NCBI GenBank assembly: GCA_913020435.1
Contig: CAJVZZ010000013.1
Coordinates: forward strand, 1 to 64,000
Reading direction: 5' to 3'
Length of the DNA: 64,000 nt
Origin: an uncultured Flavobacteriales bacterium
Lineage (GTDB): Bacteria; Bacteroidota; Bacteroidia; Flavobacteriales_G; Salibacteraceae
Positions 52,873 to 62,387 of this stretch are shown here, piece by piece (the stretch's first letter is position 1; every line of letters begins with the position of its first letter). Made by a program: the position numbers and the translations under genes. A model generated the notes under the pieces. The model made no database searches. It was not told where the DNA came from and saw only the letters and a program-made list of their open reading frames with translations.

Positions 52873-54146
52873 TTAATTATTGGAATTTTAAGTACAAAAA
52901 CACTTCCTGAGTCTTCATTTTTTTCTACAGAAATTGAACCTTTATGTGCTTCCATAATCACTTGTGCGTAATATAAACCAAGTCCAAATCCCTTCACATT
53001 ATGCAAGTTGCCCGTTGGAACTCTATAGAATTTATCAAAAATATATTTCACATCTACCGATTTCATTCCTATTCCGTTGTCCTGAACTCTAACTTCGATA
53101 TTATTTCCTTTTTCATGCACAAGAATTTTAATTTCAGGATCTACTTCACAATACTTTATTGCATTATCAATCAGATTACTCAACACATTATACATATGAA
53201 TTTTATCCAGTTTAACCTCAAGGTTTTTATTGGGAATATCACTATGGATTGTCCCTGATTTTTCCTCAATTATCGTTTTAAAAGTTGATATACCATCTGA
53301 GACAAGTTCAGCCAAATTGCAGGTTTCAAATTGCATTTCTACCTTATCTTTATCCAAACTAGCTATTTGTAAAACCTTTTCTACCTGCAGCTGCAATCGC
53401 TTATTCTCTTTTTTTATAATCTCAGCATAATTACGAATCCGCTCTGGCTGATTCTCTATACCTGGTTTCAATAAAACTTCGGTAGAAAGTGAAATGGTCG
53501 AAATTGGCGTTTTCAATTCATGAGTCATATTATCTATAAAGTCATTTTTAGTATCCCCAAGCCGTTTTTGCTTTAGGATAATATTGATGGTATAAGCAAA
53601 GAAAGCTGCAAGTACCAATAACAACAAAGAAGAAAAAATCCAGAAATTCAAACGATCTATGACCATTTTGGTTTTATTAGAAAAATAGACCGAGAAATAA
53701 TGACCGTCATCGCTCCGCCAATTCACAATAGTGGATGGTGTTTCCTTTTCCACTGCTTTACCTTGGTCAATCTTTACAACCTTTGTAAAAACTATAGAAT
53801 CATTAAAACAGTTATATAAATTATATTCAAAATCAAGGTTAATTTCTTGCTTTTTGAATTCTTGTGTAAGCAATGCCTCAATAAAATCTGGATCAGGATT
53901 TTCATTAGTTTTTACAATAAAAGTTTGATCCTCTACCTGTTTAACTGGGTCTAGCAATAAACTCTCATCTCCCTGGTGTTTTTGAATAGCACGTGAGGCT
54001 TGAATAAGTGCTTGGGTAATATCATAATTGAGTTGAGTAACTTGCAGTTCGTAAGCTCTGCGAATCCAAATGAGCTGGACTGATACAATTCCTACCAGCA
54101 AAATGGTCGCCATTATTATTACAAGTCTTATCGTGGAATTTTTCAC
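52869..54146 (-). CDS. Membrane sensor histidine kinase
   Basis: The 425-residue protein has two membrane helices (about residues 5-28 and 172-192) flanking a periplasmic sensor region of about 140 residues. The kinase core follows: phospho-acceptor His in NMTHELKTPIST, N-box LIDNAIKYCE, and ATP-lid motifs DNGIGMKSVD and GFGLGLYYA. It is the cognate sensor of the OmpR-type regulator, with a 4-base overlap. The signal is unknown; the periplasmic part has no cysteines or known fold that I recognise apart from one Cys in YNCFND. Confidence 0.94.
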   Translation of the reverse strand: MKNSTIRLVIIMATILLVGIVSVQLIWIRRAYELQVTQLNYDITQALIQASRAIQKHQGDESLLLDPVKQVEDQTFIVKTNENPDPDFIEALLTQEFKKQEINLDFEYNLYNCFNDSIVFTKVVKIDQGKAVEKETPSTIVNWRSDDGHYFSVYFSNKTKMVIDRLNFWIFSSLLLLVLAAFFAYTINIILKQKRLGDTKNDFIDNMTHELKTPISTISLSTEVLLKPGIENQPERIRNYAEIIKKENKRLQLQVEKVLQIASLDKDKVEMQFETCNLAELVSDGISTFKTIIEEKSGTIHSDIPNKNLEVKLDKIHMYNVLSNLIDNAIKYCEVDPEIKILVHEKGNNIEVRVQDNGIGMKSVDVKYIFDKFYRVPTGNLHNVKGFGLGLYYAQVIMEAHKGSISVEKNEDSGSVFVLKIPIIK

Positions 54147-54231
54147 GTTGTAAAGCTAAACCCAAAAATGAGAGCAAACATCAAAGTTAACAACGGTTTA
54201 AGAAAAGAAATGACTTGGACTGCAAGTTGAA

Positions 54232-54264
54232 TTGTACTTTTTTTCTTAATTCAATATACCTTCG
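54232..54264 (+). promoter_or_regulatory. Promoter of pdxH (TTG-N22-TACCTTCG)
   Basis: TTG at 54232-54234 and TACCTTCG at 54257-54264 resemble the Bacteroidota -33/-7 boxes with a 22-base spacer and one change from TAnnTTTG. The -7 box ends four bases before the ATG at 54269, implying a leaderless or very short-leader transcript. Confidence 0.5.
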
Positions 54265-54268
54265 CAGT

Positions 54269-54916
54269 ATGGGAATGATAAATACGTTTATAAACGAAGT
54301 GAGACACGATTTTAGTAATCAAGAATTGGATGAAAAATCAGTAGAACCAACACCTATAAAGCAAGTCGAAAAATGGATTCAAGAAGCTGTTGATTCAAAA
54401 GTTTCGGAAGCAAATGCCATGAGTATCTGCACTGTCAATCAAAACGGAGCTCCGTCCTCAAGAATTGTTTATGCAAGAGGAATAAGTGAAGACGGAATTA
54501 TTCTTTACACCAATTACAACAGTCAAAAAGGACAAGATTTAGAAGTAAATCCAAGTGTTTCTCTACTATTTTTCTATCCAGAATTGGAAAGGCAAATTCG
54601 TATTGATGGAACAATTCAAAAACTCCCAGAACAAGAATCGGATAATTACTTTAATGCGCGTCCAACAGAAAGTAAACTTGGAGCATGGGCTAGTGAACAA
54701 AGCAGCACTATTGAATCTAGAGCAACTTTAGAAAAACGTACTGAGTTTTTCAGAGAAAAATTCGGTACAGAGATACCTCGTCCTCCACATTGGGGCGGAT
54801 ATATTGTAAAACCAACCAAATTTGAGTTTTGGCAAGGTAGACCTGCACGATTACACGATAGATTGGTTTTTGAAAAAGCGGATAAGGATTGGACAATATT
54901 CAGAATAGCTCCATAG
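54269..54916 (+). CDS. pdxH: Pyridoxamine 5'-phosphate oxidase
   Basis: PdxH oxidises pyridoxamine or pyridoxine phosphate to PLP with FMN and oxygen. The 216-residue protein has NAMSICTVNQNGAPSSRIVY, the FMN-binding FYTNYNS-like LYTNYNSQKG, RQIRIDGT, SKLGAWASEQS and the C-terminal signature FEFWQGRPARLHDRL. The frame is open from 54215, but family alignment and the promoter box favour ATG 54269 or 54275. One base separates its stop from the GT2 gene. Confidence 0.95.
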   Translation: MGMINTFINEVRHDFSNQELDEKSVEPTPIKQVEKWIQEAVDSKVSEANAMSICTVNQNGAPSSRIVYARGISEDGIILYTNYNSQKGQDLEVNPSVSLLFFYPELERQIRIDGTIQKLPEQESDNYFNARPTESKLGAWASEQSSTIESRATLEKRTEFFREKFGTEIPRPPHWGGYIVKPTKFEFWQGRPARLHDRLVFEKADKDWTIFRIAP

Positions 54917-54917
54917 A

Positions 54918-56177
54918 ATGACCAACAATTACTTACAAAAATTTGGTTTTGTTGAGCCTCAAATAAAAGAAACTCCAAATCCAAATGTGGGATTATTTGT
55001 GGTTATCCCTTGCTTTGATGAGCCTGACCTTATCTCAACACTTCAAAGTTTAAATAACTGCGATAGACCCAAATTAGATGTAGAAATTATTACTGTAATT
55101 AATGCTGGTAAAAACACAGATTCTTCTATAAAGCAAAGAAATTCGGAAACCTTAATAAGAGCGAAAAATTGGGCTAGAGAAAACACAAAAGAAGGATTCA
55201 CCTTTCTTTTTCTTGAACAACAAAACTTGCCAATAAAACATGCTGGAGTTGGTCTGGCTAGAAAAATTGGAATGGATGAAGCTGTTCACCGAATCGATCA
55301 ATTGCAGCTAGGTGACGCACCTATTATTTGCTTTGATGCAGATGCTATATGTGATAAAAATCATTTAGTAGAAATAGAAAAAGCTTTTCAAGCAAATCCA
55401 ACAGCCAAAGGAGCATCAATTTACTTTGAACATCCAATAACCGGATCTGAATTTGACCTTTTTGTCTATCAATTTATTATCGATTATGAATTGCATTTGC
55501 GTTATTACAAAAATGCTTTTGAATTTACGGGTCACCCCCAGGCATGTTACACAATCGGAAGCAGTATGGCAGTAATGTCAAGTGCCTATCAAAGCCAAGG
55601 GGGTATGAATAAAAGAAAGGCGGGTGAGGACTTCTATTTCATGCAAAAAATTATAGAGCGATTTCCTGTTATTGAAATAAATACTACTAGAGTAATCCCA
55701 TCGCCGAGACCTTCACACCGTGTTCCGTTTGGCACAGGACGAGCGATAAGTGAATTTCAAGAAGGGAAAAATTCAGACGAAACCTATGCGTTTGAACCTT
55801 TCAATGATTTACGTCTGTTTATTGATCGACTGCCTTTGATTTACAAAAATCAACAATTGAAAAATCTAGATACCTTAGAATCTATACCTGTAAGTATTCG
55901 AGATTTTCTAGTGGATCAAAATTTCGAAGAACGTATTCCTGATTTATTAGAATACGGAAAAACATGGGAAACCTTTCAAAAGCGATTTTTCAACTGGTTC
56001 AATGCATTTCGAGCCTTAAAGTTCGTACATTTTGCTAGAGATAATTATTATCCTAATAAATCACTAAGTTCTGAAATCACAAAACTTTGTACAATGAAGA
56101 ATATGAAATCAGTCTCCATGAATTCGAACTCTGAATTATTGGCAATATTTCGTAAAACAGATAAAGAGCGTGTTTAA
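54918..56177 (+). CDS. Family 2 glycosyltransferase
   Basis: The 419-residue protein has a GT-A domain with VVIPCFDEPDL, the metal-binding DAD of ICFDADAICDKNH, and a later acceptor-region motif AGEDFYFMQKI. No membrane helix is seen, so it is a soluble or peripheral enzyme that would add a sugar to a surface-glycan acceptor; the sugar is unknown. The C-terminal 130 residues are helical and unassigned. It begins one base after the pdxH stop, and the two share a promoter. Confidence 0.88.
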   Translation: MTNNYLQKFGFVEPQIKETPNPNVGLFVVIPCFDEPDLISTLQSLNNCDRPKLDVEIITVINAGKNTDSSIKQRNSETLIRAKNWARENTKEGFTFLFLEQQNLPIKHAGVGLARKIGMDEAVHRIDQLQLGDAPIICFDADAICDKNHLVEIEKAFQANPTAKGASIYFEHPITGSEFDLFVYQFIIDYELHLRYYKNAFEFTGHPQACYTIGSSMAVMSSAYQSQGGMNKRKAGEDFYFMQKIIERFPVIEINTTRVIPSPRPSHRVPFGTGRAISEFQEGKNSDETYAFEPFNDLRLFIDRLPLIYKNQQLKNLDTLESIPVSIRDFLVDQNFEERIPDLLEYGKTWETFQKRFFNWFNAFRALKFVHFARDNYYPNKSLSSEITKLCTMKNMKSVSMNSNSELLAIFRKTDKERV

Positions 56178-56200
56178 TATTTCTACAAAAACAGCTAAAC

Positions 56201-56647
56201 CTATTCTTGAATGAATCGCAGATTGTAGGTCTCTACTTCATTTGAAACTCGAATAAAGTGAATTCCACTTTTCAATTCACTTACATCTATTGTTGATTCG
56301 ACGGTTAATGCTCCGCCCTGAACCTCAGCTCCTGTTAGGTCAATGATTTTATAATTAACATCATGATCAATACCTGAAACATTTAATTTACCTAGAACTG
56401 AGTTAGGAAAAATTGAAAGAGTGGAATGTTGATATCCGTTATTAATTCCAGAAGGAGCGTTATATCCTGCATTAGGAGATTAGTCTGCTTGAATCATGGA
56501 CTTATCCAAAGCCTTTTGCAACATTACAGAGACTCTTATACGAGCAACTTCCCATTCTGAATTAATGACTTCAGAGTAGGTTTTTGATACAACATACCCT
56601 TTTGCAACAGGAGTAGAAATATCATTTTTTGAGCAACTTGGCTTCAC
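56201..56647 (-). pseudogene. Remnant of a T9SS-sorted protein with in-frame TAA
   Basis: On the minus strand a frame from GTG 56647 encodes YSEVINSEWEVARIRVSVML, then meets TAA at 56482-56480. It continues in phase through a complete type A T9SS sorting domain: LSIFPNSVLGKLNV, VNYKIIDLTGAEV, LKSGIHFIRVS, ending RFIQE at 56201. Only the C-terminal part of the parent gene is left. The sorting domain is well preserved, so the stop is probably recent. Confidence 0.65.
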
Positions 56648-56782
56648 TATTTAAAACAGTTCAAATAGCGAATAAGGAAATATAAATACTTTTAATTTTC
56701 TATTGAATTAGAATGCAAGAAAACAGGAAAGCTTTGCAACTTTCTGTATGCTTCAAAACAATTTAATTTAATAAAGAATAAT

Positions 56783-57394
56783 TTATGGAATCTGCATGTA
56801 CTTATGAGTCTGCAATGATATTTGCCACTCTGAATTCGCTTTAACGTAGTTAATAACTTGCGGTAGCATCTCTTCTTCCCTGCTCCATTCTGGCTGAAAG
56901 TACAAAGCGCAATTCTCAGAAACGGATTTAGCATGTTCCTTAGCCCAATCAAAATCCATAGAACGTACCACCACCACCTTTAATTCATGAGCTTTTTTCA
57001 AACTTGAAGGCAAACAAGGTTTCCTACGTTTAGGCGAAACTACAATCCAATCCCAAAGACCGGTGATTTCATATGCTCCGGAAGTTTCTAACCAAAGATT
57101 AAATCCGGCAGATTTCAATTCCTTCGTTAATTCAACAAGATCATACATGCATGGCTCACCACCAGTGATAACAATGTTTTTTGCTTCTGCTTCGCTGGCG
57201 CAATTGATAATTTCTTCAATTGTCATTTTAGGGTGACCATCGTCCCAGCTTTCCTTAACATCACACCAAGGGCAACCTAAATCGCAGCCACCTATTCTAA
57301 AAAAATAAGATGCTTTACCTGCATTTCTTCCTTCACCTTGAATGGTGTAGAAGTGTTCCATAATAGGAAAAGAAATTGGGGAAGTATTTACCAT
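56783..57394 (-). CDS. queE: 7-carboxy-7-deazaguanine synthase
   Basis: QueE is a radical SAM enzyme that converts 6-carboxytetrahydropterin to 7-carboxy-7-deazaguanine for queuosine. The 203-residue protein has the cluster motif Cys37-x3-Cys41-x2-Cys44 (GGCDLGCPWCD), the glycine-rich VITGGEPCMYD and the opening EHFYTIQGEG. It uses the product of the QueD encoded at 38.7 kb. It stands alone, convergent with nothing, 45 bases from the peroxidase gene. Confidence 0.95.
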   Translation of the reverse strand: MVNTSPISFPIMEHFYTIQGEGRNAGKASYFFRIGGCDLGCPWCDVKESWDDGHPKMTIEEIINCASEAEAKNIVITGGEPCMYDLVELTKELKSAGFNLWLETSGAYEITGLWDWIVVSPKRRKPCLPSSLKKAHELKVVVVRSMDFDWAKEHAKSVSENCALYFQPEWSREEEMLPQVINYVKANSEWQISLQTHKYMQIP

Positions 57395-57438
57395 AATTGG
57401 TCGGCAAAAATAACATTAACGCAATTGCGAAAGACCAA

Positions 57439-58614
57439 TCAATTAGGATCAGAAAAATCTTTATTATTTAAGAAGTCCGAGTCGCTTAAAGCCTTTAAAA
57501 AAGCGACTAAATCAGCTTTTTCTTGAGTTGTCAAGTTCAATCCATCTGCTATTCCGCTTCCTGAACCATTAGCAGTATCGCCCGAAACCATAATTGGTTC
57601 AATATTTATTGAGTTTTTACGAATTCCTGAATTATAAAACTCCACTACTTCTTCTAATGTTTCAAACCGACCATCATGCATGTAAGGACCTGTATGCTCA
57701 ACATTTCTTAACGTAGGAACTTTAAATTGACCTCTGTTTGTTTCATTTCTAGTGACAACAAAAAAGCCTTCCGAAGGATTATCATCTAAACCATTATTCA
57801 TGAAATCATTATTGGTAAACAGCATATTATCTGTTGAATGGCAATGAAAACAATCTCCTCCTCCACCGTTTTTACTAACCTCTCCGTTGAAAATTCTAAA
57901 ACCTCTAGAAATTTGTTCCTCACCTGCCCCGAATTGAGGGCCAATATTTCTATCGTTTCCTGTTCTATCAACTGCCTTATCGAAGATTGAATTACTTGAA
58001 ACTAAGGTCAACTCAAATTGAGTGATTGCTTTAGCCGCATGAGTAGAGTCGTAATCTGCAGTGCAAAATGCTTCGTAAAACATTCTATTGTATACTTCTT
58101 CACCCTTCAATTTTACGATTGCATTTTTCCAAGTTTCGTGCATTTCAATAGGATCAATTACAGGAACTAATACTTGTTTTTCTAATGTTGAGCTCCTTCC
58201 ATCCCAGAAGAAAGCGGGGGAATAAGCTAAGTTGAATAATGCCATTGAATTTTTAGTTCCCGATTTTCCATCTATACCTATTGATAGCGCTCTCTTATTA
58301 TCGGTAAATGCATAATTTTGATTGTGACAGCTTGCACAGGACATGGTATTATCACCACTCAATTTAGTCTCATAGAATAACTTACGTCCCAACGCAATGC
58401 GTTCTTCAGTCATTTCAATATTCAATATTGGCGTCGGATAAGGAGGGAAATAAGTGGGTTGGATTAAACTATAGGGTGTTGTTTTACATTGATAACCTGC
58501 AGTAGTATCTGTCATATCGGGGAAAGGAGGTATTTCTATTTCATTCTTTTTACAAGATAAAATAACCGTAAAAAACAGTCCAAAGAACCCTAATATTTTC
58601 AATAACCTAATCAA
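57439..58614 (-). CDS. Di-haem cytochrome c peroxidase family lipoprotein
   Basis: The 391-residue protein has a lipobox ending at Cys21 (FFTVILSC) and two haem c sites, CASCH (93-97) and CFHCH (255-259). The MauG/CcpA-type segments LGRKLFYETKLSGDNT and VPTLRNVEHTGPYMHDGRFE (in outline) are also present. Such enzymes reduce hydrogen peroxide in the periplasm using electrons from cytochrome c, or oxidise protein residues. Its ATG overlaps the subtilisin gene stop by 4 bases, an unusual pairing. Confidence 0.92.
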   Translation of the reverse strand: MIRLLKILGFFGLFFTVILSCKKNEIEIPPFPDMTDTTAGYQCKTTPYSLIQPTYFPPYPTPILNIEMTEERIALGRKLFYETKLSGDNTMSCASCHNQNYAFTDNKRALSIGIDGKSGTKNSMALFNLAYSPAFFWDGRSSTLEKQVLVPVIDPIEMHETWKNAIVKLKGEEVYNRMFYEAFCTADYDSTHAAKAITQFELTLVSSNSIFDKAVDRTGNDRNIGPQFGAGEEQISRGFRIFNGEVSKNGGGGDCFHCHSTDNMLFTNNDFMNNGLDDNPSEGFFVVTRNETNRGQFKVPTLRNVEHTGPYMHDGRFETLEEVVEFYNSGIRKNSINIEPIMVSGDTANGSGSGIADGLNLTTQEKADLVAFLKALSDSDFLNNKDFSDPN

Positions 58615-60221
58615 TTTTCAATAATTATTTTTTTTCTAAAAATCTGATTATCAGCAATAAAGTTCAATAAATATATTCCAGCAGACAACTCTTGAGTCTC
58701 TATTAAAGTTGATGTGTTTTCAATTTTTTTTCGAAGGATTAAAACGCCATTCATATCAAAAATTTCAATACTTCCAATATAGACTGTTTCAAATATAAAG
58801 CTTCCTTTACTTGGATTAGGAAAGACCTTTGCACTAATTGATAAACTTTGCTTATCAATTGCAGAAAGTACAAGAGCGTCTTGCGCAATCAATACTGCTT
58901 TATGCAAATCCAAACGACCTCCGCTAGTTGTAATAGTGTCAAATACCTCCAAAAGCTCAACACTTTGCCTCAGATATATTGCGCTTCTTAGTGCCATTGA
59001 ATCAGGGCTTGAAGAGTAAAATTCTTGAGGATAAACCGCATACATTAAACCCAAAGCTGCCGTTGCCATTGGAGCTGCAAATGATGAACCCCCTGCCTGA
59101 CTTGTTGAGTTAACTGGAGAAGTTGTAAATATTTGCTTGCCCGGCGCCGCCATATCCATCGACTCTTTTCCGTATCCACCACCAAATAATTTATCTTGCT
59201 CATCACTGCGCGTTACGGTGATTAAATACTCTGAAGGGCAAGTACACGGAATATCTCCAACATCATCAATATCCACAACACTATTAGGCCCTGCTCCGAT
59301 ACTTACAATTCCTACTCTACCCAATTGATCCAACAAACCGCACCAAATAGGAAACTCTGCAGGGAACTTTCTATCGACACCAAACGATGAGTTTTGAGCG
59401 ACAATGAATGCACCCGAATCTCCATGTGTCCTATTGTAGGTGCTTCGCATTTCAAGTATGTAGTTGTATGATTTAATTACAACAGCTTCATTTGTGGAAG
59501 ATCCTTGGACTGGAAGCATTTTTACCTTCCAGTTTAATCCAGCTATGTCTCTTCTATTATTTCCAACTCCTCCTATTATTCCTGCTATCTGAGTTCCGTG
59601 TTTGTCTATGGATCCCAATGAAGTTTTAGAAGAAACATAACCGGTGTCTTCATAAACATTCCAACCATCATAATCATCTATATAACCATTCTTGTCATCG
59701 TCAATTCCATTCAAGGGAATTTCATGTTTGTTTTTCCAAAAATTGTCCTTAAGATCGCCATGTGAAATTTCAAAGCTTACATCTACAATTGCAATTACAA
59801 TTTCCTGACTATCTATAGTAGAGCCTCCAGTAGTATAATCCCATGCCAGTGGAGCATTTATTTTATCTAAATACCATTGCCCAATCGCATTAGGATCATT
59901 TGACGTTTTGCGCATTTCAATATTTGTATGATTGGGCTGTGCTATTTTCACCAGCGGTTCGTTAGTAAGAATTTTAATAGCAGCCGTAACCCCTATATGG
60001 GGATCTGAAAAAGAAAAAGAATAAATATTAGCAGAAGGAACGAGCGCCTCTTCAATAGTAAATCGTAATCCAGAGCTAAAGCTCAGTTCGTTTAAAAAGT
60101 ATTTGACATCAACACCTTGCTCGAGCTGGACAATAACTTCACCCTCTTCCCACTCGGTTTGAGCGGATATTGAAATCGAATTAAAAACAACAAAACAGAA
60201 AAATGCAAAAAGAAATTTCAT
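58611..60221 (-). CDS. T9SS-secreted subtilisin-like (S8) serine protease
   Basis: The 536-residue protein has a signal peptide (FLFAFFCFVVFNSISISAQ), an N-terminal inhibitor-like propeptide and an S8 catalytic domain. Its residues are Asp147 (AIVDVSF), His208 (DKHGTQIAG), oxyanion Asn278 (NSSFG) and Ser380 (AGGSSFAAPMA). The Asp motif lacks the usual DSG/DTG, but the triad is complete. A type A T9SS sorting domain beginning VFPNPSKGSFIFE closes the protein. It is probably a surface or released protease. Confidence 0.93.
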   Translation of the reverse strand: MKFLFAFFCFVVFNSISISAQTEWEEGEVIVQLEQGVDVKYFLNELSFSSGLRFTIEEALVPSANIYSFSFSDPHIGVTAAIKILTNEPLVKIAQPNHTNIEMRKTSNDPNAIGQWYLDKINAPLAWDYTTGGSTIDSQEIVIAIVDVSFEISHGDLKDNFWKNKHEIPLNGIDDDKNGYIDDYDGWNVYEDTGYVSSKTSLGSIDKHGTQIAGIIGGVGNNRRDIAGLNWKVKMLPVQGSSTNEAVVIKSYNYILEMRSTYNRTHGDSGAFIVAQNSSFGVDRKFPAEFPIWCGLLDQLGRVGIVSIGAGPNSVVDIDDVGDIPCTCPSEYLITVTRSDEQDKLFGGGYGKESMDMAAPGKQIFTTSPVNSTSQAGGSSFAAPMATAALGLMYAVYPQEFYSSSPDSMALRSAIYLRQSVELLEVFDTITTSGGRLDLHKAVLIAQDALVLSAIDKQSLSISAKVFPNPSKGSFIFETVYIGSIEIFDMNGVLILRKKIENTSTLIETQELSAGIYLLNFIADNQIFRKKIIIEN

Positions 60222-60257
60222 ACAATAACAATACGCAGCAAACTACAAAGGGTTTAG

Positions 60258-60599
60258 TTATCTAGACTTAATAAATCCAATTATTGCCAATAAAAGTACT
60301 CCAACGCTTAAAACCATCACGCCTAATCTTAGTTTGTAGTCTGGAATAAACTTTCGACGGTATCTGCCAAGCGTCAAGTTGTTCAATTGATTGCTTGTAC
60401 TTTCATCAATTCGTTTAATTCCAAAGTAGTAAACAAGTCGGTCTCCTTTCTTCTCGTTATAACGTTCAAAGTGAAGTTTGTATTCTATAAGTAATGTTTC
60501 AAAATAGTTTGCCTGATCAGGTTTAGTAAAATGATAAACATTATAACTTTTATCGGTAGGGTGAATACGGTAATTCGTTAAATCGAAAAAATGATCCAT
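60258..60599 (-). CDS. Small tail-anchored hypothetical protein
   Basis: The 113-residue protein is cytoplasmic-type for about 88 residues (with YHFTKPDQANYFETLLIEYK) and ends in a single membrane helix (LGVMVLSVGVLLLAIIGFI), i.e. it is tail-anchored. I do not recognise the family. Its ATG shares one base with the stop of the M23 peptidase gene (TAATG), so the two are translationally coupled and may act together. Confidence 0.75.
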   Translation of the reverse strand: MDHFFDLTNYRIHPTDKSYNVYHFTKPDQANYFETLLIEYKLHFERYNEKKGDRLVYYFGIKRIDESTSNQLNNLTLGRYRRKFIPDYKLRLGVMVLSVGVLLLAIIGFIKSR

Positions 60600-61714
60600 T
60601 ATATAACTCTAATTTTTTGCCCAACTTGGAGCGGTGTGTTTCTTCGAATTCCGTTTATCTTACAAAGATCATTGCACGTTGTACCATATTCCTCTGCAAT
60701 CTTAAATAAATAATCTCCTTTTCGGACGGTATAATATTCTACTCCATCAGGAATGGCTGTAAATCCCCATGAGTTTTTTACTAGAGTTACTTTATTAGAA
60801 ATTAGAGATTTTTCCTTGAAGTTGATAAGCTGATCAGGATTAAGAGCAACACCTTTAAACCGGACTTCAAAATGCAAGTGACTACCAGAACTATTTCCAG
60901 AACTACCGCCTAAGGCAATTACATCGCCGGCTTTTACATCGTCTCCAGCTGCAACCTTAAACCTGTGCAGGTGAGCATACAATGTTTCAAGTCCATTATC
61001 ATGCCTAACAACCACTACTCTTCCATAACCTCCAAAATAACCCGCGAATCGAACTTTTCCAGAAAAGGCACTTTTCACCTGATCCCATACCTGTAGGTCT
61101 AAATCTATACCTCGATGCGTCCTACCCCAACGATATCCATATCTAGAAGTAATGACTATTTTATCAACTGGCGAAGCATAATCACCAAAACTTTTATCCA
61201 CCAGTTTTAGGCGCTGTGTAGTATCCGATTTATATAATTTAAGGCTATAAGGATGCGGTTTAGTAGTTATCCAAGAACCATAAATTAAATGTGCAGGATA
61301 ATCTGAATTGTGATCCAAATAAGCAAACTCTTCTTCAGCATCTGAAAAATCGTGATCGATTAAAAACAAATTTATTTGATTGATAAGCGCGTAATGTTCA
61401 TCTCCAGATTCAAACAAACTATCCATCAGCAGAGCTGCTTCTAGCTTTGTAAGTGTCTTTACAGTCAAAAACAGTTCAATTTGACTCATTATTAGAGCTG
61501 GTGGTTTTTCCAACTTCTTTAACGAATCATAATGCAATTGAATATGTTCATCGTCCAATTTTTCCAGCGTATTGAAAAGTGTTTGATCTCCATACATTAC
61601 TACCGCTTTCTTGACTGGCTTTTCAGTTTCAGTTTCTTTAGTGATAAACGATAGGCTAAGACCAGCATATATCAACAGTACAAATAGGTATTTTAGGGAC
61701 GAAGTCAAGATCAT
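60599..61714 (-). CDS. M23 family metallopeptidase with C-terminal LysM
   Basis: The 371-residue exported protein has an N-terminal membrane/signal segment, a helical region, then a lysostaphin-type zinc peptidase domain. Its ligands are His and Asp in THRGIDLDL and the HLHFE motif (GSHLHFEVRF). One LysM domain follows at the C-terminus (YYTVRKGDYLFKIAEEYGTT, in outline). It would cut peptide crosslinks in peptidoglycan during growth or division. It starts the two-gene unit with the tail-anchored protein. Confidence 0.94.
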   Translation of the reverse strand: MILTSSLKYLFVLLIYAGLSLSFITKETETEKPVKKAVVMYGDQTLFNTLEKLDDEHIQLHYDSLKKLEKPPALIMSQIELFLTVKTLTKLEAALLMDSLFESGDEHYALINQINLFLIDHDFSDAEEEFAYLDHNSDYPAHLIYGSWITTKPHPYSLKLYKSDTTQRLKLVDKSFGDYASPVDKIVITSRYGYRWGRTHRGIDLDLQVWDQVKSAFSGKVRFAGYFGGYGRVVVVRHDNGLETLYAHLHRFKVAAGDDVKAGDVIALGGSSGNSSGSHLHFEVRFKGVALNPDQLINFKEKSLISNKVTLVKNSWGFTAIPDGVEYYTVRKGDYLFKIAEEYGTTCNDLCKINGIRRNTPLQVGQKIRVI

Positions 61715-61788
61715 GCAAATTTATAAGATTATTCCCTTAACATTAAATGCAAGACAATTGTTCAAAATCATAAAGGGTCTTCCTAGTC

Positions 61789-61796
61789 TATTTTTG
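61789..61796 (+). promoter_or_regulatory. -7 box (TATTTTTG) of the SRPBCC-like gene
   Basis: TATTTTTG matches TAnnTTTG and lies 13 bases before the TTG start at 61810, in the divergent gap from the M23 peptidase gene. No good -33 element at 19-21 bases is visible. Confidence 0.5.
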
Positions 61797-61809
61797 CAAA
61801 AAATAAGAT

Positions 61810-62337
61810 TTGGAATACTTAAAAATTATAGCAGTAGGAATTTTCACGCTACTTGTAGCTTTCTTATCATTTTGTGTCTTATCACCAAAAAAAGTTGCAG
61901 CCTCAAAAACAATTGTAGTGCATCATTCTAAGGAAAGCGTAATTAAGGATTTGACTGATCTAGAATTCTGGCAGCAATGGCATCCATACTTAGACTCAGC
62001 TAAAGAAGAAAGTATTATTAATAGCTCTAACTCCATTGAATGGCTCAGTAATACAAATACAGGAGGAAAAATTGAAGTAGATTTCCATCCCGATAGTGGG
62101 CGAATTTCTTTCACGACTGCATTTGAAAAAGATGGCATTTGGAAAGCATATCAGGGAGAGTTTTTGTTTGAAGGAAACGAGAGGGAAACTAAAATTAGTT
62201 GGATTTACGTGGGCGAAGAATTTCCCTTTCTAAAACGTCCTGCGAATTATTTCATTAAAGAAGTAATAGAAAAAACTATGGAGCGTGGGCTCTTTCGCCT
62301 CAAAAATTCACTCCGTCAAAAAGATTATCCTCAGTAA
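61810..62337 (+). CDS. Membrane-anchored SRPBCC (START-like) protein
   Basis: The 175-residue protein has one N-terminal membrane helix (IIAVGIFTLLVAFLSFCVL) and a helix-grip domain with VHHSKESVIKDLTDLEFWQQ, which resembles polyketide-cyclase/SRPBCC ligand-binding proteins. The pocket ligand is unknown. The start is TTG at 61810, directly before the hydrophobic helix and 13 bases after a promoter box. Confidence 0.75.
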   Translation: MEYLKIIAVGIFTLLVAFLSFCVLSPKKVAASKTIVVHHSKESVIKDLTDLEFWQQWHPYLDSAKEESIINSSNSIEWLSNTNTGGKIEVDFHPDSGRISFTTAFEKDGIWKAYQGEFLFEGNERETKISWIYVGEEFPFLKRPANYFIKEVIEKTMERGLFRLKNSLRQKDYPQ

Positions 62338-62387
62338 AAAAATAGTATTTCCGTTAAATATCAGAACGCATAATAGTACTTGAAAAG

